From contig NZ_MDKB01000002.1 in assembly GCF_001715295.1 (NCBI RefSeq), positions 1,882,313 through 1,946,312 of the forward strand: DNA of 64,000 bases, written 5' to 3'. This document shows positions 36,331-45,571 of the stretch, one piece after another. Numbering within the stretch: position 1 is the first letter of the stretch; each line of letters opens with the position of its first letter. A program made the position numbers and the translations under genes. The notes beneath the pieces were generated by a model. The model made no database searches. It was given only the letters and a program-made list of their open reading frames with translations, and had not been told where the DNA came from. Origin of the DNA: Streptomyces griseus (GTDB lineage Bacteria > Actinomycetota > Actinomycetes > Streptomycetales > Streptomycetaceae).

Positions 36331-37929
36331 ATGATCGACCACGAGGTGTCGCAGCGCGGGGGCGCGGCGCGGCTTCCGGTGCGGCCGAGGACCGGCCGCT
36401 TCCTGGTGCTGGCCGTGGTCTTCGTCTGCGCCGCGTGCGGGCTGGTGTACGAGCTGGAGCTCGTCGCGCTGGCCTCCTACCTCGTCGGCGACACGGTCAC
36501 CCAGGCCTCCGTGGTGCTCTCCGTGATGGTGTTCGCGATGGGCTTGGGCTCGCTGCTCGCGAAACGTTTACGCAGCCGTGCCGCCGTCGGGTTCGGGCTG
36601 ATCGAGGCGGCCCTGGCCCTGGTCGGCGGCGCCTCGGCGCTCGTCCTGTACGCGTCCTTCGCGTGGCTGGGCGAGTCGCGTCACGTACTGGTCGGGTTCT
36701 CCCTGGTCATCGGCGTTCTGATCGGGGCGGAGATCCCCCTGCTGATGACGCTGATCCAGCGGGTCGACCGGCAGGACGCGGGCGGGGCCGTCGCCGACCT
36801 CTTCGCCGCCGACTACGTCGGAGCGCTCGTCGGCGGCCTCGCCTTTCCGTTCCTCCTCCTTCCGCGGATGGGACAGCTCTCCGGTGCGCTGTGCACCGGC
36901 GCGGTCAACGCGGCGGCCGGGGGCGCGCTGGTGCTGTGGGTGTTCCGGCGGGACCTCACCCCCGGGGCGCGGCGGCTGCTGATCGTCGTCGACGTCACGG
37001 TGATCGTCCTGCTCGCGACGGCGTCGGTGCTGGTCGACGACTTCGAGCGGGCTGCGCGGCGCGCGGTGTACGGCGCCGAGGTGCGGGTCGCCGTGCGGAC
37101 CGGGGTGCAGGAGGTCGTCCTGACGGGGGCGGGACGCGGCTCGCTCGACCTCTATCTGGACGGCCGGCTGCGGGCCAGCTCCCGCGACGAGTGCCCTTTC
37201 CACGAGGCGCTGGTCCACCCGGCGATGAAGGGGCCCCACGGGCGTGTCCTCGTCCTGGGCGGAGGTGACGGGCTGGCCGCCCGCGAGGTGCTGCGCTATC
37301 GCGACGTGCGGTCCGTCGTCGTGGTCGAACTCGATCCGGGAGTCACCCGGCTGGCCCGCACGGACCCGGCGCTCTCGCAGCTGAACGGGCACGCGCTGGA
37401 GGACGCGCGGCTGACGACGGCCACGGGGGACGCGTTCACCTGGCTCCGGGCCACGCGCGACCGGTACGACGTGGTCATCTCCGACCTGCCGGATCCGCGC
37501 ATCACGGCCAGTACGAAGCTCTACTCGGCCGAGTTCTACGGTCTTGTCTCCCGGGTCCTCGCTCCGGGCGGGCGGCTGGTGGTGCACGCGGGGGCTCCGG
37601 GCAGCGGGCGGGCGACGTTCTGGACGGTGGAGGCCTCGATACGCGCGGGCGGTCTGGCGACCCGCCCGTACCGCGTCGAGGGGCGGCTCACCGGCGCTGC
37701 CGCGGGTTCCGGCCGGGCGGCGGGCGGGCCGGGCGCACCCCCCGACTGGGGCTTCGTCCTGGCCGCCCCGCACAGGGTGGGGCGACTCGGTACCGACCCG
37801 CGGGCTCCGGCGCTCCGGTCGCTGGGGGAACGGGAACTGGCGGCGGCCGGACGGTCCGCGGAGCGATTACGGCAGCCGGACGTACCCCCCTCGACGCTGG
37901 TCCACCCGCGCTACCGGGAAGGGACGTGA
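36331..37929 (+). CDS. Polyamine aminopropyltransferase-like protein with membrane domain
   Basis: 532 aa. Residues 25-230 hold seven or so transmembrane helices ([20 protein letters not shown] and onward). Residues 240-480 form a spermidine-synthase-type Rossmann domain with [42 protein letters not shown] and [14 protein letters not shown]. The SAM-binding GGGDG is intact, so decarboxylated SAM or SAM could be used. The membrane fusion is typical of actinobacterial SpeE-like proteins whose true substrate is not settled. The usual polyamine-binding DSTDP is replaced by SDLPDP. Confidence 0.85.
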   Translation: MIDHEVSQRGGAARLPVRPRTGRFLVLAVVFVCAACGLVYELELVALASYLVGDTVTQASVVLSVMVFAMGLGSLLAKRLRSRAAVGFGLIEAALALVGGASALVLYASFAWLGESRHVLVGFSLVIGVLIGAEIPLLMTLIQRVDRQDAGGAVADLFAADYVGALVGGLAFPFLLLPRMGQLSGALCTGAVNAAAGGALVLWVFRRDLTPGARRLLIVVDVTVIVLLATASVLVDDFERAARRAVYGAEVRVAVRTGVQEVVLTGAGRGSLDLYLDGRLRASSRDECPFHEALVHPAMKGPHGRVLVLGGGDGLAAREVLRYRDVRSVVVVELDPGVTRLARTDPALSQLNGHALEDARLTTATGDAFTWLRATRDRYDVVISDLPDPRITASTKLYSAEFYGLVSRVLAPGGRLVVHAGAPGSGRATFWTVEASIRAGGLATRPYRVEGRLTGAAAGSGRAAGGPGAPPDWGFVLAAPHRVGRLGTDPRAPALRSLGERELAAAGRSAERLRQPDVPPSTLVHPRYREGT

Positions 37930-38012
37930 GACGAGCCACGACAGGGGTCCGTGAGGAGTCCCGGGTGGGGAAGCGCTGACGGGACGGCCGGGGCTGAGTA
38001 GGCTCGGACGAT

Positions 38013-39170
38013 ATGGAGCATGAGGTGTTCGTTCCGGTTCCGGTCGCGTCCCTTCGGCGGACGCTGGGTGATCCTGCGCGGGTGGCGCGCTGTGTCCCGG
38101 GCTTCCAGCAGGACGCCGACGCGGCCGCAGGCCCGCTGGCGGGCCGTCTGAAGCTCCGGGTCGGCGGTCACACGATCACGTACCGCGGATCGCTGGCGCT
38201 GCGTCCCTCCGGCACCGGCTTCTCCGTGACGGGGGAAGGGGTGGAGGCCCGGGGCACGGGCTCGGCGCAGCTCGCCCTGACGATCGGCCTCACCGAGTCG
38301 GACGGCGGTACGACGATCGGGTTCGCCGGGACGGCGAGCGGCGACGGCCGCATCGTCGACCTGGAGGAGGACGCGGCCCTCGCGGCCGCGCACCGGCTGC
38401 TGGACCGGCTGACGCAGCAGTTGGTGACGGAGGCGCTGGCGTCGCGGGACGGGGACGACGCGTCGACGGACCGGGACGTCACCGCGCGGGACGGGGAGGA
38501 GTCCGGCGGGGCTTCCGCCTCCGGCACGGCCGGCCGGCCGGTCGCGGACGTGCCGACTGCGGACGCTCCGGCTGAGGAGGGAACGGCGGACGCTCCGGCC
38601 GACGAAGGGGCGGTGGACGCCCCCGCAGTGGACGTACCGCAGGACGTACCGGCCGCGGAGAAGCCCGCTGCCGGCGCGTCGGCCCCTGGATCACCCGCCG
38701 GGGAGCAGCCCTCCGGGGAGGAGCGGACGTCCCGGGGACAGCAGCCGTCCGGGGAAGAGCAGAGGTCGTCCGGGGAGCAGCCGTCCGGGGAGGAACAGCC
38801 GCCCCGGGAAGAGCGGCCGTCCGAGGAGGAGCAGCCTTCCGCGGAGCAGCCGTCCGGGCCGTCCGAGGAGGAGCCCGGCAGCGAGTCGGTGTTCGACGCG
38901 CCCGTGCCGCCATCGGCCCTCGATCCTGCCGCGGAGCTGGAGTTCACCGTGCCGGACGAACCGCCGGCCGAGGCCGCGCACGCCCGCCGCACCATGATCG
39001 GCCGCAGTACGGAGGAGGTCGACCACGCCCCGCCGCGCGGCCGGTACGCCCCCGTGCCGTCGCCCGACACGAGCCCCGCCGGCATCGCGCTGCGCTGGGC
39101 CGCTCCGGCCGCCGCGCTGGCGATCGCCTCGGCCGTCGTCATCGGCCGGGCCCTGCGCCGCCGCCGGTGA
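38013..39170 (+). CDS. SRPBCC (CoxG-like) protein with disordered linker and C-terminal TM anchor
   Basis: 385 aa. Residues 1-140 form a START/SRPBCC domain (EHEVFVPVPVASLRRTLGDP ... RVARCVPGFQQ) like CoxG. Residues 150-300 are disordered and compositionally extreme, first ADAPA repeats, then SGEEQ/PSGEEQP repeats. A C-terminal helix (ALRWAAPAAALAIASAVVIG) plus RALRRRR anchors the protein in the membrane with the domain held in the cytoplasm. A -10-like TAGGCT (37999-38004) lies 9 bases before the ATG. The ligand is unknown. Confidence 0.75.
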   Translation: MEHEVFVPVPVASLRRTLGDPARVARCVPGFQQDADAAAGPLAGRLKLRVGGHTITYRGSLALRPSGTGFSVTGEGVEARGTGSAQLALTIGLTESDGGTTIGFAGTASGDGRIVDLEEDAALAAAHRLLDRLTQQLVTEALASRDGDDASTDRDVTARDGEESGGASASGTAGRPVADVPTADAPAEEGTADAPADEGAVDAPAVDVPQDVPAAEKPAAGASAPGSPAGEQPSGEERTSRGQQPSGEEQRSSGEQPSGEEQPPREERPSEEEQPSAEQPSGPSEEEPGSESVFDAPVPPSALDPAAELEFTVPDEPPAEAAHARRTMIGRSTEEVDHAPPRGRYAPVPSPDTSPAGIALRWAAPAAALAIASAVVIGRALRRRR

Positions 39171-39311
39171 GGCCCGGCCCGGTGGACGTGCCGGCCGTGC
39201 TCGCCCTGAGGCCCTGAGGCCCTGTGGGCCGGAGGCCCCGTGGCCTCGCCGGGCCCCGGCGTCGCACGCCGATCCGGAGGACGGCAGGCCACCTCCCCGG
39301 CCGCGCGCCAG

Positions 39312-39317
39312 TAGTGT
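39312..39317 (+). promoter_or_regulatory. -10 box of the epimerase gene
   Basis: TAGTGT ends 8 bases before the GTG at 39325 and is the reason for choosing that start over the GTG at 39319. Confidence 0.5.
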
Positions 39318-39324
39318 CGTGGGG

Positions 39325-40119
39325 GTGAGCAGAGCTGAGAAGAGCGTCCGGCTGACCGCCGGCGACGCCGAGTTGACCGTCGACCCCGTCCATGGCTGCC
39401 GGATCCGCAGCCTGCGCATCCGAGGCGCCGAACTGCTGCGCCAGGGCGAGCGGTACGGCTGCTTCCCGATGGTGCCGTGGTGCGGCCGCACCGAGAACGG
39501 CCTCTTCCGCAACGGCGGCGAGCCGCACCAACTGCCTCTGAACTCCCCGCCGCACGCCATTCACGGCACCGGCCGCGACACCACGTGGCAGCTTGCCCGG
39601 CAGGACGACGCGGAAGCGGCCTTCTTCTACGACCTGGCCGACCCCTGGCCGTACGAGGGACGGGTGACGCAGTCCTTCGAGCTGACCGAGGACGCACTGA
39701 CCCTCCGTCTCGGCATCGAGACCTACGGGGACTCCTTCCCGGCGCAGGCCGGTTGGCATCCATGGTTCCTCCGGAACCTCGGGGGGCAGGACGTGCGGAT
39801 CGCCTTCGACGCGGCCTGGCAGGAGGAGCGGGGCGACGACCACCTGCCGACCGGCCGGCGTATCGACCCTCTTCCCGGTCCTTGGGACGACTGCTTCGGG
39901 ATGCCCGACGGCGTCGATGTGAAGCTCACCTGGCCCGAGCAGCTCGAGCTGACGGTCAGGAGCCGGGACGAGTGGGTCGTGATCTACGACGAGCAGGCCG
40001 AGGCGGTCTGTGTGGAGCCGCAGTCCGGACCGCCGAACGGGCTGAACACCACCCCTCGGCTGGTCACACCGATCGACCCCCTGGAGATCGCGGCCACCTG
40101 GAGCTGGGTGCGGCTCTGA
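39325..40119 (+). CDS. Aldose 1-epimerase-like protein
   Basis: 264 aa galactose-mutarotase superfamily protein: VHGCRIRSLRIRGAELLRQG, WCGRTENGLF, the NSPPHAIHGTGRDTTW histidine segment, AGWHPWFLRNLGG (second catalytic His) and VCVEPQSGPPNGLN with the catalytic Glu. It interconverts anomers of a sugar. The start chosen is GTG 39325, which fits a leaderless transcript; GTG 39319 would add two residues. pyrE follows 44 bases downstream with its own -10. Confidence 0.88.
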   Translation: MSRAEKSVRLTAGDAELTVDPVHGCRIRSLRIRGAELLRQGERYGCFPMVPWCGRTENGLFRNGGEPHQLPLNSPPHAIHGTGRDTTWQLARQDDAEAAFFYDLADPWPYEGRVTQSFELTEDALTLRLGIETYGDSFPAQAGWHPWFLRNLGGQDVRIAFDAAWQEERGDDHLPTGRRIDPLPGPWDDCFGMPDGVDVKLTWPEQLELTVRSRDEWVVIYDEQAEAVCVEPQSGPPNGLNTTPRLVTPIDPLEIAATWSWVRL

Positions 40120-40150
40120 GCGGCCGCGCGGTACCCGCCGCCCCGGCCGT

Positions 40151-40156
40151 TACCCT
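40151..40156 (+). promoter_or_regulatory. -10 box of pyrE
   Basis: TACCCT ends 8 bases before the ATG at 40164; no ribosome binding site precedes that ATG. Confidence 0.55.
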
Positions 40157-40163
40157 CATGGGC

Positions 40164-40703
40164 ATGACTGACGTACGCGCTGAGCTGCTCCAGCAGATCA
40201 AGGACAAGGCCGTGGTGCACGGCAAGGTGACCCTCTCCTCGGGTCTGGAAGCCGACTGGTACATCGACCTGCGCCGGATCACGCTGGACGGCACGGCCGC
40301 GCCGCTCGTCGGCCAGGTGATGCTCGATGCCACCGCCGAGCTGGACTACGACTGCGTCGGCGGTCTGACGCTGGGCGCCGACCCGGTCGCCACCTCGATG
40401 CTGCACGCCTCCGCCGCACGCGGGAAGAGCCTGGACGCGTTCGTCGTCCGCAAGGCGCAGAAGGCGCACGGGATGCAGCGCCGGATCGAGGGCACGGACG
40501 TCAAGGGCCGCCGCTGCCTCGTCGTCGAGGACACCTCGACGACCGGCGGTTCGCCGCTGACGGCGGTGGAGGCGGTGCGCGAAGCCGGCGGTGAGGTCGT
40601 CGCCGTCGCCGTGATCGTCGAGCGGGGGGCCGCTCCGGCGATCGCCGAGGCGGGGCTGCCGTACGTCAACGTCTACTCCGTGGCGGACCTCGGCCTGTCC
40701 TGA
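40164..40703 (+). CDS. pyrE: Orotate phosphoribosyltransferase
   Basis: 179 aa. It converts orotate plus PRPP to OMP in pyrimidine biosynthesis. The PRPP motif RRCLVVEDTSTTGGSPL is clear, with an upstream GLTLGADPVATSM loop and the lysine-rich flexible loop VVRKAQKAHGMQRRIEG. Of two close ATGs (40158 and 40164) the second fits the leaderless promoter and the family N-terminus MTDVRAELLQQI. It is not in an operon with other pyr genes, which is common in Streptomyces. Confidence 0.95.
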   Translation: MTDVRAELLQQIKDKAVVHGKVTLSSGLEADWYIDLRRITLDGTAAPLVGQVMLDATAELDYDCVGGLTLGADPVATSMLHASAARGKSLDAFVVRKAQKAHGMQRRIEGTDVKGRRCLVVEDTSTTGGSPLTAVEAVREAGGEVVAVAVIVERGAAPAIAEAGLPYVNVYSVADLGLS

Positions 40704-40724
40704 CCTGCGGGTTTGCAGGGAGGT

Positions 40725-40748
40725 GCCAGGTTTCACGTGAAACCTGGC
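40725..40748. promoter_or_regulatory. parS: parS chromosome-partition site
   Basis: It contains GTTTCACGTGAAAC (40730-40743), the exact Streptomyces ParB-binding sequence, within a longer perfect 24-bp dyad (GCCAGG ... CCTGGC). It lies between pyrE and fba. Streptomyces parS sites cluster around oriC, so this segment should lie within a few hundred kilobases of the origin. Confidence 0.92.
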
Positions 40749-40869
40749 CCGCTACCCGATGGGCAGGGCGGAGCCGGGACGAGAGTCTGGGAAGATGGGG
40801 GCGACGATGACGTCGCCCCCAGGTCAGGGACCAAGCACTGCACACCCGCACATCCCAAGGAGCGGACAG

Positions 40870-41901
40870 ATGCCCATCGCAACCCCCGAGGTCTACGCCG
40901 AGATGCTCGACCGGGCGAAGGCAGGCAAGTTCGCCTACCCGGCCATCAACGTGACGTCGACCCAGACCCTGCACGCTGCGCTGCGCGGCTTCGCGGAGGC
41001 GGAGAGCGACGGCATCGTCCAGATCTCCACCGGTGGGGCCGAATTCCTGGGCGGCCAGTACAACAAGGACATGGTGACGGGCGCAGTGGCCCTCGCCGAG
41101 TTCGCGCACATCGTCGCCGCCAAGTACGACATCACGGTCGCCCTGCACACCGACCACTGCCCCAAGGACAAGCTGGACGGTTACGTCCGTCCGCTGCTCG
41201 AGGTCTCCGCCGAGCGTGTCGCCAAGGGCCTGAACCCGCTCTTCCAGTCCCACATGTGGGACGGTTCGGCCGAGACCCTCGCCGACAACCTGGCCATCGG
41301 CCAGGAGCTGCTGGCCAAGGCCGCCGCCGCCAAGATCATCCTCGAGGTCGAGATCACCCCGACCGGTGGCGAGGAGGACGGCGTCACGCACGAGATCAAC
41401 GACGAGCTGTACACGACCGTCGACGACGCCCTGCGGACCGCCGAGGCGCTCGGCCTGGGCGAGAAGGGCCGCTACCTGCTGGCCGCGTCCTTCGGCAACG
41501 TCCACGGTGTCTACAAGCCGGGCAACGTCGTCCTGCGTCCCGAGCTTCTCAAGGACCTCCAGGAGGGCGTCGCGTCCACGTACGGCAAGGCAGCCGGCAG
41601 CCAGCCCTTCGACTTCGTCTTCCACGGCGGCTCCGGCTCCACGGCCGAGGAGATCGCCACCGCCCTGGAGAACGGCGTGGTGAAGATGAACCTCGACACC
41701 GACACCCAGTACGCCTTCACCCGCCCGATCGTGGACCACGTGTTCCGCAACTACGACGGCGTGCTCAAGGTCGACGGCGAGGTCGGCAACAAGAAGGTCT
41801 ACGACCCGCGCAGCTGGGGCAAGTCCGCCGAGGGCGGCATGGCCAAGCGTGTCACGGAGGCCTGCGCCAACCTGCGCTCCTCCGGCACCAAGCTCAAGTA
41901 G
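40870..41901 (+). CDS. fba: Class II fructose-bisphosphate aldolase
   Basis: 343 aa from the ATG at 40870 (AAGGAG upstream); the longer frame from 40759 has no ribosome binding site. Zinc/catalytic segments are VALHTDHCPKDKLD (D-H), LEVEITPTGGEEDGV (Glu), ASFGNVHGVYKPGN (His) and DFVFHGGSGST (His). It cleaves fructose-1,6-bisphosphate in glycolysis and gluconeogenesis. The strong hairpin at 42024-42063 ends it. Confidence 0.97.
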   Translation: MPIATPEVYAEMLDRAKAGKFAYPAINVTSTQTLHAALRGFAEAESDGIVQISTGGAEFLGGQYNKDMVTGAVALAEFAHIVAAKYDITVALHTDHCPKDKLDGYVRPLLEVSAERVAKGLNPLFQSHMWDGSAETLADNLAIGQELLAKAAAAKIILEVEITPTGGEEDGVTHEINDELYTTVDDALRTAEALGLGEKGRYLLAASFGNVHGVYKPGNVVLRPELLKDLQEGVASTYGKAAGSQPFDFVFHGGSGSTAEEIATALENGVVKMNLDTDTQYAFTRPIVDHVFRNYDGVLKVDGEVGNKKVYDPRSWGKSAEGGMAKRVTEACANLRSSGTKLK

Positions 41902-42023
41902 GACGCGGCCCCGGCCCGACCGGGCACAGGGGCCGGAGCACGCCGGAACTCGGCAGGACGTGTGAGCCGAGGCCGGCGGAGCGCGTACCCGTACAAGCGG
42001 GCACGCACGTCGTGGACGTGCGC

Positions 42024-42063
42024 GTGGGCCCGGCCTCCCGTCACCACGGGAGGCCGGGCCCAC
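42024..42063. terminator. Terminator of fba
   Basis: Perfect 18-bp stem GTGGGCCCGGCCTCCCGT with a 4-base loop, 27 bases before the next start codon. Confidence 0.9.
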
Positions 42064-42090
42064 GGCCGTACCGGTGAGGAAGGAACGTCC

Positions 42091-43260
42091 GTGAGCAGGG
42101 CCGCGCGCTACGACTTCGACACCGCCGTCGACCGCCGGGGCACCTGGTGCGTCCAGTGGGACGGGGTCGCCGACCGGTTCGGGGTGGACGGGCTGCTGCC
42201 GTTCACCATCTCCGACATGGACTTCGAGACCGCGCCCGAGGTGCTGAGCGCGCTGCGCGCCCGCCTCGGCCACGGAGTCCTCGGCTACACCACCTGGCGG
42301 CAGGACGACTTCCGCTCGGCCGTCGCGCACTGGTACGCGACGCGGTACGGCACCACGATCGACACCGGCCGGCTGGTCTACGGCCCCTCCGTCCTCAGCC
42401 AGGTGTCGCAGCTGGTCCGGATGTGGACGCGGGAGGGGGAGGGCGTCGTCCTCCACACGCCCACGTACGACGGCTTCCGCAAGGCGGTCACCGGGCTCGG
42501 CCGGGAGCTGCGCGGGGTGCCGCTGGGGGACACCGGGGCGCTGGAGCGGGAGCTCGCCCGCCCCGACGCGAAGGTGCTGGTGCTGTGCTCGCCGCACAAC
42601 CCGACGGGCCGGGTGTGGACGGAGGCGGAGCTCCGGGAAACGGCCGCGCTCGCGGCCCGTCACGGGGTCGCGGTGATCAGCGACGAGATCCACGCGGACT
42701 TCGTCCACGAGGGGTACACGCACGTGCCCTGGGTCAGGGTCGCGGGCGACGGCCGCTGGGCGGTCGTCACCTCGGCGTCCAAGGCCTTCAACTTCCCCGC
42801 GCTGACGGGGTCCTACGGGTTGATCGGTGACCCGGCCGACCACGCGGAGTTCCTGCGCCGCATGGAGACGGCGGAGGGACTGGCCTCCCCCGCGGTCCTC
42901 TCCCTGACCGCCCACATCGCCGCCTACCGCGAGGGTGCCGCCTGGCTGGACGCGGTGCGGGAGTACACCGCCGGGAACCTCGCCCTGGTCGCGGACCGCC
43001 TGAACGGGGCCTTCCCGGAGCTGGGCTGGGAGCCGCCGCAGGCCGGCTACCTCGCGTGGGTGGACCTCCGCCCGCTGGGCGTGGACGACGAGGCGCTGCA
43101 GCGGGTGCTGATCGAGCGGGAGAGGACCGCGATCATGCCGGGATCGGTGTACGGGGCCCCGGGTTTCCTCCGTCTGAACGTGGGCTGCCCACGCCGCAAG
43201 GCGGAGGCCGGAGTGGCGGCCCTGGTGCGCGCGCTGGGGGCCGTGCGCCCGGCGGCATAG
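42091..43260 (+). CDS. MalY/PatB-type aminotransferase (C-S lyase-like)
   Basis: 389 aa from the GTG at 42091 (GAGGAAGGAAC upstream). The N-terminal RRGTWCVQWDGVADRFG and LPFTISDMDFETAPEV are signatures of the cystathionine beta-lyase PatB/MalY group. PLP contacts are LCSPHNPTGRVWT, ISDEIHADFVHEG and the lysine in TSASKAFNFPAL. It probably cleaves cystathionine or a related C-S substrate; regulatory roles are known for MalY. Short 3' gap to an MFS gene. Confidence 0.9.
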   Translation: MSRAARYDFDTAVDRRGTWCVQWDGVADRFGVDGLLPFTISDMDFETAPEVLSALRARLGHGVLGYTTWRQDDFRSAVAHWYATRYGTTIDTGRLVYGPSVLSQVSQLVRMWTREGEGVVLHTPTYDGFRKAVTGLGRELRGVPLGDTGALERELARPDAKVLVLCSPHNPTGRVWTEAELRETAALAARHGVAVISDEIHADFVHEGYTHVPWVRVAGDGRWAVVTSASKAFNFPALTGSYGLIGDPADHAEFLRRMETAEGLASPAVLSLTAHIAAYREGAAWLDAVREYTAGNLALVADRLNGAFPELGWEPPQAGYLAWVDLRPLGVDDEALQRVLIERERTAIMPGSVYGAPGFLRLNVGCPRRKAEAGVAALVRALGAVRPAA

Positions 43261-43275
43261 GGGAGCCGGGCCCGG

Positions 43276-43294
43276 CCGGCGACACCGTCGCCGG
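43276..43294. terminator. Small hairpin between genes
   Basis: 8-bp stem CCGGCGAC with a 3-base loop, 16 bases after the MalY-like gene. Short, so only a probable terminator. Confidence 0.45.
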
Positions 43295-43362
43295 GGGACA
43301 CCGTCCGAACGTCCGGCGCCGACCGGGTGGCCCCCGGGCGCGGCGGCCCCGATGCTGGGCAC

Positions 43363-44856
43363 ATGGGCGAGACGACCTCCGACGGTGACATCCGCGTGGC
43401 CTCGGCACCCGGGCGCTGGGTGGTCCTGACCACCGTCCTCGGGTCGAGCATGGCCCTGCTCGACTCCACGGTCATCAACGTCGCCCTGCCCCGCATCGGC
43501 GCGGACCTCGGCACCGACCTCGCCGCCCTGCAGTGGACGGTCAACGCCTACATGCTCACGCTGGCCGGGCTCATCCTCCTCGGGGGCACGCTCGGGGACC
43601 GGTTCGGCAGGCGCCGGGTCTTCGTCGTCGGGATCGTCTGGTTCGCCGGGGCCTCGCTGCTCTGCGGGATCGCGCCCGACGCGGGTGTGCTGGTCGCCGC
43701 GCGGGCGCTGCAGGGGGTGGGCGGCGCGCTGCTCACCCCCGGTTCGCTGGCCATCATCCAGGCGAGCTTCCACCCCGACGACCGGGCCCGCGCGGTCGGG
43801 CTCTGGTCCGGTCTCGGCGGGGTCGGGGCCGCGGTCGGGCCGTTCCTCGGCGGCTGGCTGGTGGACGGGCCGGGCTGGCGGTGGGTGTTCCTGCTGAACC
43901 TTCCGCTGGCCGCCGTCTGCGTGCCCGTCGCGCTGCGCCACGTCCCGGAGTCCCGGGAGCCCGGCGCCCACAAGGGCTTCGACGTGCTCGGTGCCGCGCT
44001 GGCCGCGCTCTCGCTCGCCCTGGTCACGTACGCCCTGATCGAGGTGCCGGAGCAGAGCGCGTCGCCCCTGGTCATCGGTGCGGCCGTCGCCGGAGTGGTG
44101 CTGGGGGCGCTCTTCGTGCAGGTGGAGAGGCGGCGGGCGGAGCCGATGGTGCCACCCTCGGTCTTCGCCTCCCGGCGGTTCACCGCCGTCAACATCGTCA
44201 CGTTCTGCGTGTACGCGGCATTCGGTGGGTTCTTCTTCCTGTCCGCGATCCAGCTCCAGGTCGTCGCCGGGTACTCGGCGCTCGGCGCGGGCACCGCGCT
44301 GCTGCCGACCACCGTCCTGATGCTGCTCTTCTCCGCGTCGGCCGGAGACTTCGGCCGGCGCGTCGGGCCCCGCGTCCCGCTCACCGTGGGCCCGCTGCTG
44401 GCGGCCGCCGGCATGCTGCTGATGCTGCGGGTCGGCCCGGGTGCCTCGTACGGGCGGGACGTGCTGCCGGCCGTCCTGGTGCTGGGGCTCGGCATGGTCA
44501 CCCTGGTCGCGCCGCTCACCGCGACGGTGCTGGCCGCCGTGGACACCGGGCGGGCCGGGCTCGCCAGCGGGATCAACAACGCCGCCGCGCGGGCCGCCGG
44601 CCTGATCGCGGTGGCCGCGCTCCCCCTGCTGGCCGGGATGGGCCCGGAGGCGTACCGGGACGCCGGTGAATTCGCCTCGACCTTCCGGCGGGCGATGCCG
44701 ATGTGCGCCGGGCTTCTGGTGGCGGGGTCGGTGATCGCCTGGTGGAGTCTGCGGACCGGGCCGCGGGCCACGCGGGCCGCCCGGCCGGTGTGCGCGACGC
44801 ACTGCGGGGTCACCGCCCCTCCCTTGGAGCCCGGCCCCGGGGACAGGCACACTTGA
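43363..44856 (+). CDS. DHA2-family MFS drug exporter
   Basis: 497 aa with about 14 hydrophobic segments. Landmarks are ALLDSTVINVALPRIGADLG in TM1, motif A GGTLGDRFGRRRVFVVG, and the motif-C-like region LWSGLGGVGAAVGPFLGG, as in EmrB/QacA exporters. ATG 43363 was chosen because MGETTSDGDIR leads into TM1 at the usual distance. It pumps hydrophobic or cationic compounds using the proton gradient. The substrate is unknown. Confidence 0.88.
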   Translation: MGETTSDGDIRVASAPGRWVVLTTVLGSSMALLDSTVINVALPRIGADLGTDLAALQWTVNAYMLTLAGLILLGGTLGDRFGRRRVFVVGIVWFAGASLLCGIAPDAGVLVAARALQGVGGALLTPGSLAIIQASFHPDDRARAVGLWSGLGGVGAAVGPFLGGWLVDGPGWRWVFLLNLPLAAVCVPVALRHVPESREPGAHKGFDVLGAALAALSLALVTYALIEVPEQSASPLVIGAAVAGVVLGALFVQVERRRAEPMVPPSVFASRRFTAVNIVTFCVYAAFGGFFFLSAIQLQVVAGYSALGAGTALLPTTVLMLLFSASAGDFGRRVGPRVPLTVGPLLAAAGMLLMLRVGPGASYGRDVLPAVLVLGLGMVTLVAPLTATVLAAVDTGRAGLASGINNAAARAAGLIAVAALPLLAGMGPEAYRDAGEFASTFRRAMPMCAGLLVAGSVIAWWSLRTGPRATRAARPVCATHCGVTAPPLEPGPGDRHT

Positions 44857-44859
44857 GCC

Positions 44860-45273
44860 ATGTCCATCCACGAGAACCTGCTCGGGGGCCCTGCCCCGAC
44901 CCACCTGCCCGACGACCCGGAGCCGCGCGAGCTGCTCGCGGCCGGTACCGCACCCGCCGACGTCGCCGCGAAGTACCCCACGTCCTCGCTGGCGTGGGCG
45001 CAGCTCGCCGACGAGGCGTACGAGGGCGGCCGGGTCGTCGAGTCCTACGCGTACGCCCGCACCGGCTACCACCGCGGCCTGGACGCCCTGCGCCGGGCCG
45101 GCTGGAAGGGCCACGGCCCTGTGCCGTTCGAGCACGAGCCGAACCGGGGCTTCCTGCGTGCGCTGCACGCCCTGGCGCGCGCCGCGCAGTCGATCGGTGA
45201 GCAGGACGAGTACGAGCGCTGCTCGTCCTTCCTGCGCGACTCCTCGCAGACCGCCGCCGACACCCTGGGCTGA
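44860..45273 (+). CDS. DUF3151-family protein
   Basis: 137 aa, starting 4 bases after the MFS stop. It is an all-helical protein: YPTSSLAWAQLADEAYEGGR, SYAYARTGYHRGLDALRRAG, GFLRALHALARAAQSIGEQD resemble TPR helices. I recognise it as the actinobacterial DUF3151 type, conserved near fba. The function is unknown. A strong terminator follows. Confidence 0.8.
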   Translation: MSIHENLLGGPAPTHLPDDPEPRELLAAGTAPADVAAKYPTSSLAWAQLADEAYEGGRVVESYAYARTGYHRGLDALRRAGWKGHGPVPFEHEPNRGFLRALHALARAAQSIGEQDEYERCSSFLRDSSQTAADTLG

Positions 45274-45282
45274 CCCGCCCCT

Positions 45283-45319
45283 CTCCGGGCCCCGCGGGCA
45301 GCGCCCGCGGGGCCCGGAG
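45283..45319. terminator. Terminator after the DUF3151 gene
   Basis: Perfect 17-bp stem CTCCGGGCCCCGCGGGC with a 3-base loop. The remaining 250 bases up to kynA hold its promoter (a TAGGAT -10 candidate at 45487-45492) and no gene. Confidence 0.9.
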
Positions 45320-45571
45320 CGTGCCGGACGGGACCGGCCCGGTGCCGTGACCGGTGCTGTCCGCCCCAGGGGGAGTGCCGTCCCGGCGGGCGGACGCCCC
45401 GGCGGAGGAGCTTCCAGGACGTCCTGCCGACGCTGCGGGCGTGCGCCCCGGGTGGCGCGACGAAGCGAAGCTTGCGGGACAGCCCTTAGGATGCCGACAG
45501 GGGACCGGAGCTCCACTACCTCTCAGGAAGGGGCGGACCGCTACCCGGAAGCTCGTGTCGAGGAGACAGAA

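Noticed and set aside
39171..39311. Repeated GGCCCTGAGGCC-type sequence between the SRPBCC and epimerase genes
   Set aside because: Imperfect, short and typical of GC-rich spacer sequence; no clean stem or operator could be defined.
40666..45516. 1616-codon open frame on the minus strand
   Set aside because: It is antisense to fba, two further enzymes, an exporter and other clear genes; the length results from the high GC content of the opposite strand.
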